Assembly (NCBI RefSeq): GCF_020686945.1
Contig: NZ_JAJEPR010000008.1
Location: 1-64,000, forward strand
Source: Limivivens faecihominis
Lineage (GTDB): Bacteria > Bacillota > Clostridia > Lachnospirales > Lachnospiraceae
Reading direction: 5' to 3'
DNA length: 64,000 bases
Below, piece after piece: positions 58,233 to 64,000 of the stretch. The translations under genes were made by a program, and so were the position numbers. Numbering within the stretch: the stretch's first letter is position 1; the number at the start of each line of letters is the position of its first letter. Below the pieces are notes generated by a model. The model was not told the origin of the DNA. It was given only the letters and a program-made list of their open reading frames with translations, and searched no databases.

Positions 58233-59975
58233 ATGAGAAATAAGTATCACAATTACAATCCGCATCCGGTCAAGAAGATCGGGGGACATGATTCAGAGAT
58301 CTGGGAAAACTATGATTCGGCTGCGGAGGAACTCCGAAAAGAAGCAGAAAAGAGAAAAAAACAGGGCCGCGTTCTCGTGGTCTTTGATTTATACCCGGGC
58401 GTGAGAAAGGAAGAGGTCCTAAAACTGGCCGCTTCCCTGGGAGCCGACCATATTCTGGATATGGAAACCTGCCGGAAATCAGAAGAAGAACGGCTGAAAG
58501 AGTTTGGAGACTATATCACGGATGACCGTGTTTTCGGCGTTATCTGCCACAAAAAGCTGAAAGATTTCTATGACAGTGAGAAGCTGGAAGCCATGAAAAA
58601 AGAGGTGGAAGCTTCCGATGGTATGACCGTTCTTGTGGGTATGGGAGCCGATCTGATCGCTCGGGGAGACCTGTATGTTTACTGCGATATCACGAGATGG
58701 GAGATTCAGCTTCGCTACCGTGCAGGCATGGGAAACTGGAATCTGTCTAATGGGGATGCGCCGATTCTGACAAAGTATAAGATCGGATTTTTCATTGAAT
58801 GGAGACTGGCAGACCGCTATAAAAAAGAGCGATACGATACCTTTGATTATGTGCTGGAGACGGAAGAAAAGGATCATCCGAAGCTGGTGACAGGCGAGGC
58901 TTTCCGGGATGGACTCAGGCAGTTTGCAAAGGCGCCGTTCCGTCTGGAGCCGTATTTTGATCCCGGCGTCTGGGGCGGGCACTGGATGCAGGAGAATTTT
59001 GGCGTTGGTCAGGAGAAGGAAAATCTGGCCTGGAGCTTTGATGGAGTACCGGAGGAAAACTGTGTCAACATGCAGTTTGGAGATATCACGGTGAAGACTC
59101 CGGCCATGAATGTGACACTCTACTGCCCAAAGGAACTTCTGGGTGAGAGGGTATACGGCAGATACGGAGCGGAATTCCCGATCCGTTTTGATTTTCTGGA
59201 TACCATGGGCGGCGGTAACCTGTCCTTGCAGGTACATCCTCTGACAGAATATATCCAGGATACCTTCGGCATGCATTATACCCAGGATGAAAGCTATTAT
59301 TTTCTGGATGCGGATGAGGACACTTATGTTTATCTGGGGCTGAAGGAAAATGTGGATCGTGAAAAGATGGCGGAGGATCTGAGAAAAGCGGAAAAAGGTG
59401 AGATTGCATTTCCGGCGGAAGAATATGTGAATAAGATTCCGGTGAAAAAGCATGATCATGTGCTGATCCCGGCAGGGACGATCCATTGCTCCGGCAAGAA
59501 TACCATGGTGCTGGAGATCAGTGCCACTCCCTATATCTTTACTTTTAAGCTGTGGGACTGGGGACGTGTTGGCCTGGATGGCATACCGCGGCCGGTTCAT
59601 ATTGAACATGGTCTGAAAAACATCCAGTGGGAGCGTACTACACCCTGGATAGAGGAAAATTTAATCCATCAGGATGAGATCGTATCTGTAGAAAAGGGCT
59701 GCCTTGTCGAGAAAACCGGCCTTCAGGTCCGGGAACCCATCGATACCTTCCGTTATTCTCTGGAAAGTCCCTGCATCGTTTCCTGTGGGGATTCCGTGAA
59801 CGTGGGAAACCTTGTGGAAGGAAAAAATGCCTACATTGAAAGCACGGACGGAAGCTTTACTCCTTTTGAAGTGCATTATGCAGAAACTTTTATTATTCCT
59901 GCAGATGTGAAAGAGTATCGGATCGTTCCGGGCGAGGGGCCAGTGAAAGTGATGTTGGCAAAAGTAAGAGCATAA
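58233..59975 (+). CDS. manA: Class I mannose-6-phosphate isomerase with extra N-terminal domain
   Basis: A 580-residue enzyme, against about 310-390 for ordinary ManA. The C-terminal two thirds is the cupin isomerase: PFRLEPYFDPGVWGGHWM, zinc ligands in LSLQVHPLTEY and DESYYFLDAD, and LIPAGTIHCSG. The first 210 residues form an added alpha/beta domain (RVLVVFDLYPGVRKEEVLKL, GMTVLVGMGADLIARGDLYV) that looks like a P-loop-less kinase fold; I see no Walker A. ATG 58233 is preferred to an upstream TTG. It would turn mannose 6-phosphate into fructose 6-phosphate. Confidence 0.87.
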   Translation: MRNKYHNYNPHPVKKIGGHDSEIWENYDSAAEELRKEAEKRKKQGRVLVVFDLYPGVRKEEVLKLAASLGADHILDMETCRKSEEERLKEFGDYITDDRVFGVICHKKLKDFYDSEKLEAMKKEVEASDGMTVLVGMGADLIARGDLYVYCDITRWEIQLRYRAGMGNWNLSNGDAPILTKYKIGFFIEWRLADRYKKERYDTFDYVLETEEKDHPKLVTGEAFRDGLRQFAKAPFRLEPYFDPGVWGGHWMQENFGVGQEKENLAWSFDGVPEENCVNMQFGDITVKTPAMNVTLYCPKELLGERVYGRYGAEFPIRFDFLDTMGGGNLSLQVHPLTEYIQDTFGMHYTQDESYYFLDADEDTYVYLGLKENVDREKMAEDLRKAEKGEIAFPAEEYVNKIPVKKHDHVLIPAGTIHCSGKNTMVLEISATPYIFTFKLWDWGRVGLDGIPRPVHIEHGLKNIQWERTTPWIEENLIHQDEIVSVEKGCLVEKTGLQVREPIDTFRYSLESPCIVSCGDSVNVGNLVEGKNAYIESTDGSFTPFEVHYAETFIIPADVKEYRIVPGEGPVKVMLAKVRA

Positions 59976-59982
59976 GAGAATC

Positions 59983-60022
59983 AGACCGGATTTCCTTTGC
60001 GTGGAGGAGATCCGGTCTTTTT
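59983..60022 (+). terminator. Terminator after manA
   Basis: AGACCGGAT pairs with ATCCGGTCT, then five T. It ends the glycan locus. Confidence 0.88.
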
Positions 60023-60099
60023 ATAGCTGGATAAATAATTAGAAAATTTCATTAAAATAATACAATAAATAGAAAGAAAAAATATTTTTAAAATAATGC

Positions 60100-60128
60100 T
60101 TGACAAAATAGAGGCAGCAGGCTATAAT
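60100..60128 (+). promoter_or_regulatory. Consensus promoter with AT-rich upstream tract
   Basis: TTGACA, exactly 17 bases, TATAAT. The 45 bases before the -35 are A/T-rich like an UP element. It is among the best promoters in the window, yet no gene follows for 430 bases. Confidence 0.88.
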
Positions 60129-60134
60129 TAAGAC

Positions 60135-60421
60135 AACAAAACAAACAGGAAATCAAACGAAAGGCGATTCCAGTAAGGAGGAGATTCCAGTGAAACAGTA
60201 GTCATTCATTTATCTTTCCAACATTCAGATAAGAAGATAAGTGACAGGACCCCAAATTTCAAAGAAAGGACGGTACGGACCACCGAAATACTAAGTTTTC
60301 AATTATTTTAAAAAGCAGATTGTAAAAAGCATCACAAATAAAAGAAAAGAGGTATCTTCCAATGGAGAATCATCATTGAAAGAGGATATGATTAAAGCTC
60401 AAGATCATATCCTCTTTTCTT
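60135..60421 (+). ncRNA. Candidate small RNA of about 287 nt, family unknown
   Basis: A transcript from the promoter at 60100 would end at the terminator 60379-60423. The stretch has no open frame of note. It does hold two tiny frames with good ribosome sites: GTG-AAA-CAG-stop at 60190-60201 after AAGGAGGAG, and a five-codon ATG frame at 60362-60379 after AAGAGG, which ends on the terminator stem. GATTCCAGT is repeated at 60166 and 60183, on both sides of the first ribosome site. A small hairpin CGGT/ACCG lies near 60271. The aconitase gene has a separate promoter, so this is probably an independent RNA. It could be regulatory, a leader-peptide relic, or part of a long 5' leader. Confidence 0.6.
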
Positions 60422-60423
60422 TG
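60379..60423 (+). terminator. Strong terminator of the candidate small RNA
   Basis: AAAGAGGATATGAT pairs perfectly with ATCATATCCTCTTT (14 bp, 11-base loop), then TCTTT. Confidence 0.9.
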
Positions 60424-60452
60424 TGCTCATTTCCCACCTCCCGTATTTTTCC

Positions 60453-60481
60453 TTGCAATCTCATCACTGCACCGTTATAAT
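60453..60481 (+). promoter_or_regulatory. Promoter of the aconitase-family gene
   Basis: TTGCAA, 17 bases, TATAAT, about 79 bases before the ATG and downstream of the small-RNA terminator. Confidence 0.78.
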
Positions 60482-60559
60482 GTGAATTATCAGAAAAAAT
60501 ATAGAACCTGAAAGCCCAGTGAACGCCAGGAAAAGCGTTCAGAAATGGAGGATAGATGC

Positions 60560-62848
60560 ATGATTAAATTATATGACACAGGTGCCTATCTGGTAAACGG
60601 CACGGAGCTGGTGGAAGATTCCGGGGATGCAAAACTGATTCTTCGCAACATGCTTGGAAAAGACACGTTGAGCCGGGAAGAGGCAGCGGAAAATACCATT
60701 GCCTATCGTATTCTGAAAAATCACAATACATCCGGAAATATGGAAAAACTGAAGATCAAGTTTGATAAACTGACTTCTCATGATATTACTTATGTAGGAA
60801 TCATCCAGACGGCCAGAGCGTCAGGGCTGGAGAAATTCCCGATCCCCTATGTGCTGACCAACTGTCATAACAGCCTTTGTGCCGTGGGCGGAACCATCAA
60901 CGAGGATGACCACATGTTTGGTCTGACCTGTGCGAAAAAGTACGGTGGAATTTATGTGCCCCCTCATCAGGCAGTTATCCACCAGTTTGCCCGTGAGATG
61001 CTGGCAGAGAGCGGAAAGATGATTCTGGGCTCTGATTCCCATACCCGTTACGGCGCGCTGGGAACCATGGCCATGGGCGAGGGCGGACCGGAGCTGGTAA
61101 AGCAGCTGCTCTGTCAGACCTACGATATCAATATGCCCGGCGTGGTTGCCATCTATCTGACCGGCGAGCCGGCAAAGGGTGTCGGTCCTCAGGATGTGGC
61201 TCTGGCCATTATCGGCGCAGTCTTTGCCAAAGGCTATGTGAAAAATAAAGTTATGGAGTTTGTGGGCCCGGGCGTGTCCAAGCTGAGTGCTGATTTCCGT
61301 ATCGGCGTGGACGTTATGACCACTGAGACCACCTGCCTGTCCTCCATCTGGCAGACAGATGAAGAGATCAAGGAATTTTACCGGATCCATGGAAGAACCT
61401 CTGCATACAAAGAGCTGAAACCGGGCAAGATCGCTTACTATGATGGCGTGGTTGAGGTGAACTTAAGTGAGATCCGTCCGATGATCGCCATGCCCTTCCA
61501 TCCCAGCAACACCTATACCATCGATGAGCTGAACCGGAACCTGGACGATATCCTTGCAGATGTAGAAAAACGTGCGAAAGTGTCCTTGGGCGGAGCCGTA
61601 GACTTCACACTGAAAGACAAAGTCCGGGACGGAAAACTCTATGTGGATCAGGGAATCATCGCAGGCTGTGCAGGCGGCGGTTTTGAAAATATCTGCGCGG
61701 CAGCAGATATCCTGAAAGGCCGCAGCATCGGCTGTGACGAGTTTACTTTGAGTGTTTATCCGGCCAGCACCCCGATTTACATGGAGCTTGCCAGAAACGG
61801 CAGACTGGCAGAGCTTATGGAGACCGGCGCTATCGTGAAGACGGCCTTCTGCGGTCCCTGCTTCGGCGCAGGCGACACACCGGCCAACAATGCCTTCAGC
61901 ATTCGTCACTCTACCAGAAACTTCCCGAACCGTGAGGGAAGTAAGCTTCAGAATGGTCAGATTGCTTCCGTGGCTCTTATGGATGCCCGTTCCATCGCGG
62001 CAACAGCAGCAAACAAAGGTTATCTGACAGCAGCCACCGATCTGGATGTGGAATACACCGGACCGACCTATCATTTCGACAGCAATATCTATGCGAACCG
62101 CGTCTTCGACAGCCACGGCGTAGCAGACCCGAATGAGGAGATCCATTTTGGCCCGAACATCAAGGACTGGCCGAAAATGTCCGCTCTTCCGGAAAATATG
62201 ATCCTGAAAGTGGTATCTGAGATCCACGATCCGGTAACGACCACCGATGAGCTGATCCCCTCCGGAGAGACTTCTTCCTATCGTTCCAACCCGCTGGGCC
62301 TGGCAGAGTTCACTCTCTCCAGAAAAGATCCGGCTTATGTTGGCCGGGCAAAAGAGGTACAGGCCGCACAGAAGGCCATCGAGGCAGGAAACTGTCCGGG
62401 CGAAGCTCTTCCGGAGCTCAAACCGGTATTCAAGGCCATCCATGAGAAATATCCGGATGTAGATAAGACAAACGTGGGCGTTGGTTCCACCATTTTCGCC
62501 GTAAAACCCGGCGACGGTTCCGCCAGAGAGCAGGCGGCTTCCTGCCAGAAGGTTCTGGGTGGCTGGGCAAACATCGCCAACGAGTACGCTACCAAACGTT
62601 ACCGCTCCAACCTGATCAACTGGGGTATGCTTCCCTTCCTCATCGACGAGGGCGAGCTTCCTTTCAAGAACGGCGATTACCTCTTCCTTCCGGGCATCCG
62701 CGAAGCCATCGAGAACAAAGCCGGCGAGTTCACCTGCTACGTTGCAGACGACGGCCTGAAAGAGATCACCCTGAAAATGGACGAGCTCACCGATGACGAG
62801 CGCGAGATCATCCTCAAAGGCTGCCTGATCAATTACAACAGAAAATAA
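60560..62848 (+). CDS. Aconitase-family hydratase
   Basis: A 762-residue [4Fe-4S] hydro-lyase of the aconitase superfamily. Cluster cysteines are in IIAGCAGGGFEN and FCGPCFGAGD; other marks are ILGSDSHTRYGALGTMAMGEGGPE and the swivel-domain part KRYRSNLINWGMLPF. ATG 60560 is used because the ATGGAGG upstream is its ribosome site. It differs from AcnA/AcnB in several segments, so the substrate may be citrate or another tricarboxylate or dicarboxylate. No citrate synthase or isocitrate dehydrogenase gene is beside it. Confidence 0.88.
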   Translation: MIKLYDTGAYLVNGTELVEDSGDAKLILRNMLGKDTLSREEAAENTIAYRILKNHNTSGNMEKLKIKFDKLTSHDITYVGIIQTARASGLEKFPIPYVLTNCHNSLCAVGGTINEDDHMFGLTCAKKYGGIYVPPHQAVIHQFAREMLAESGKMILGSDSHTRYGALGTMAMGEGGPELVKQLLCQTYDINMPGVVAIYLTGEPAKGVGPQDVALAIIGAVFAKGYVKNKVMEFVGPGVSKLSADFRIGVDVMTTETTCLSSIWQTDEEIKEFYRIHGRTSAYKELKPGKIAYYDGVVEVNLSEIRPMIAMPFHPSNTYTIDELNRNLDDILADVEKRAKVSLGGAVDFTLKDKVRDGKLYVDQGIIAGCAGGGFENICAAADILKGRSIGCDEFTLSVYPASTPIYMELARNGRLAELMETGAIVKTAFCGPCFGAGDTPANNAFSIRHSTRNFPNREGSKLQNGQIASVALMDARSIAATAANKGYLTAATDLDVEYTGPTYHFDSNIYANRVFDSHGVADPNEEIHFGPNIKDWPKMSALPENMILKVVSEIHDPVTTTDELIPSGETSSYRSNPLGLAEFTLSRKDPAYVGRAKEVQAAQKAIEAGNCPGEALPELKPVFKAIHEKYPDVDKTNVGVGSTIFAVKPGDGSAREQAASCQKVLGGWANIANEYATKRYRSNLINWGMLPFLIDEGELPFKNGDYLFLPGIREAIENKAGEFTCYVADDGLKEITLKMDELTDDEREIILKGCLINYNRK

Positions 62849-62866
62849 GAGAAAATGAGAAATTGT

Positions 62867-62906
62867 CCCCCGGCATGAGAGAGGTTCATGGCCGGGGGCT
62901 TTTTTG
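62867..62906 (+). terminator. Terminator of the hydratase gene
   Basis: CCCCCGGC pairs with GCCGGGGG, then C and six T. Confidence 0.87.
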
Positions 62907-63055
62907 TGTCCCGCGTTCACACAATTTTCAAAAAGTTATCAAAAAAAAATCACAATCTTTCCCCCAAATGAACACAAAGTTTTCTTATTTTAGAATATAT
63001 TTGTGCTGGAGTCCGGCGCACGAGCACTGGACAGGCAAAAAAAGGAGGAAGAACC

Positions 63056-64000
63056 GTGATAGAAGTTAAGAATCTGACGAAAAGGTATGGAGATCATACA
63101 GCGGTAGACCATCTGAGCTTTCAGGTGGAAGAAGGTCAGATCTATGGTTTCCTGGGCCCCAACGGAGCAGGAAAATCTACAACCATGAATATGATCACCG
63201 GCTACATTGCATCCACAGAAGGAACGGTAGTGATCAACGGCCATGACATTTTGGAGGAGCCGGAGGAGGCAAAGAAAGACATCGGTTATCTGCCGGAGCA
63301 GCCGCCTCTTTACATGGATATGACAGTCATCGAGTACCTGAGACTGGCAGCTGAGCTGAAAAAGGTACCGAAAAAAGACAGGGAGAACATGATCGCCGAC
63401 ATCATGGATACCGTTCAGCTGACCCATATGAAAGACCGTCTGATCAAGAACCTGTCAAAAGGTTATAAACAGAGAACCGGTCTGGCCCAGGCATTGATGG
63501 GATATCCGGAGGTTATCATTCTGGATGAGCCGACGGTGGGCCTGGACCCGAAACAGATCATAGAGATCCGTGACCTGATCAAGAGCCTGAGCAAAAAACA
63601 TACGGTTATTTTAAGTTCCCATATTCTTTCTGAGGTAAGTGCTGTCTGCGATTACGTCATGATCATTTCCCATGGTCATCTGGTAGCCAGCGATACCCCG
63701 GAGAACCTGGCAAAACTGATGGAGGGTGAAAATACTCTGGAGCTCACCATCAAGGGCAGCCGGACTGAGGTTGAGGGAATGCTGAATGCCATTCCGGAGA
63801 TTGCCGAGAAGAACTTCACCTCCAACGAAAACGGCCTGGTTCAGGTCAATGTGAAAACCGAAGGAAACGAGGACATCCGGGAAAAGATTTTCTACGCCTG
63901 CGCGGAGAACCAGTGCCCAATCCTTCGTATGGAGAACACCCATGTTTCTCTGGAGGATATCTTCCTTGAGCTGACTTCCCAGGATAACGCGGCAGCGAAT
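63056..64000 (+). CDS. ABC transporter ATPase (ABC-2 type), cut by window end
   Basis: 315 codons are visible from GTG 63056, which follows AAAAGGAGGAAG; the stop lies beyond the window. Walker A GPNGAGKST, Q-loop YLPEQPPLYMDM, signature LSKGYKQRTGLAQAL, Walker B VIILDEPTVGLDP, H-loop LSSHILSEV. The C-terminal extension (LEDIFLELTS) is usual for ATPases of ABC-2 exporters such as the gliding/Nos-type group. The signature LSKGYKQR is typical for that group. A membrane-subunit gene is expected just to the right. Confidence 0.92.
   Translation, partial: MIEVKNLTKRYGDHTAVDHLSFQVEEGQIYGFLGPNGAGKSTTMNMITGYIASTEGTVVINGHDILEEPEEAKKDIGYLPEQPPLYMDMTVIEYLRLAAELKKVPKKDRENMIADIMDTVQLTHMKDRLIKNLSKGYKQRTGLAQALMGYPEVIILDEPTVGLDPKQIIEIRDLIKSLSKKHTVILSSHILSEVSAVCDYVMIISHGHLVASDTPENLAKLMEGENTLELTIKGSRTEVEGMLNAIPEIAEKNFTSNENGLVQVNVKTEGNEDIREKIFYACAENQCPILRMENTHVSLEDIFLELTSQDNAAAN

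Noticed and set aside
58479..59609. Minus-strand open frame of 376 codons opposite manA
   Set aside because: Same reason: it is the antisense of a conserved cupin isomerase gene with no independent evidence.
60135..60560. T-box or known riboswitch in the leader of the hydratase gene
   Set aside because: No T-box core sequence or other known riboswitch core was found, and a second promoter separates the RNA from the gene.
61463..62920. Minus-strand open frame of 485 codons opposite the hydratase gene
   Set aside because: Antisense shadow of a conserved gene; no start signal or known motif.

Overview
The window looks like a chromosomal segment of a gut Firmicute, most likely a Lachnospiraceae (Clostridium cluster XIVa) commensal. 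The grounds are strong AGGAGG ribosome sites, sigma-A promoters with 17-bp spacers, many ATPase-less sugar ABC transporters with one free MsmK-type ATPase, an LL-diaminopimelate aminotransferase, a glutamine synthetase next to an ANTAR-domain protein, an archaeal-type AspRS in front of gatCAB, and a BceRS-BceAB module. Genus and species cannot be fixed from the sequence alone. No rRNA, tRNA, CRISPR array, prophage or complete insertion sequence was seen.

Layout. 1-10.9 kb: a LacI-type regulator, then a sugar operon (binding protein, two permeases, GH13 alpha-glucosidase, GH3 beta-glucosidase, GH36/raffinose-synthase-like enzyme). 11-13.5 kb: a zinc dehydrogenase, a fragment of a GGDEF gene, a MerR regulator and a dense cluster of palindromic repeats. 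13.5-21.7 kb: nitrogen and translation genes: glutamine synthetase, ANTAR protein, DapL, non-discriminating-type AspRS and GatCAB. 22-28.5 kb: a sialic-acid-type operon (GntR/LacI hybrid regulator, NanA-like lyase, cytoplasmic sialidase, binding protein, two permeases). 28.5-34.8 kb: a decayed AAA-ATPase gene, an ECF S-component, then BceRS-BceAB whose last gene ends inside a palindromic element. 34.9-39.9 kb: a D,D-carboxypeptidase with a degenerate tyrosine-recombinase-like partner, a DEDDh exonuclease and MsmK. 40-47.2 kb: a heterodimeric ABC exporter, remnants of a V4R/GGDEF pair, a PucR/CdaR-type regulator, and a mosaic of three broken genes (AraC, GH38, binding protein). 47.3-60 kb: a glycan locus (unassigned 779-aa protein, GH18, ABC transporter, GH38 mannosidase, ROK kinase, GntR regulator, long mannose-6-phosphate isomerase). 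60-64 kb: an apparent free-standing small RNA, an aconitase-family hydratase, and the start of an ABC ATPase that runs off the end.

How the parts work together. Three operons each encode a sugar binding protein and two permeases but no ATPase; MsmK at 38.8 kb can plausibly drive all three. In each, a stem-loop lies just after the binding-protein gene, which would let that protein be made in excess. The enzymes beside the transporters lack signal peptides, so imported oligosaccharides would be cut in the cytoplasm: mixed alpha/beta glucosides and galactosides in the first operon, sialylated compounds in the second, and mannose/GlcNAc-containing (N-glycan-like) oligosaccharides in the third. 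AspRS plus GatCAB would make Asn-tRNA by the indirect route.

The least explained parts are: a family of GC-rich hairpin elements with different but self-complementary stems and a constant 3' tail (four full or partial copies at 13.07-13.53 kb, one at 21.66 kb); a roughly 287-nt transcription unit at 60.13-60.42 kb with a consensus promoter, a strong terminator and almost no coding content; and the 779-aa protein at 47.3 kb.
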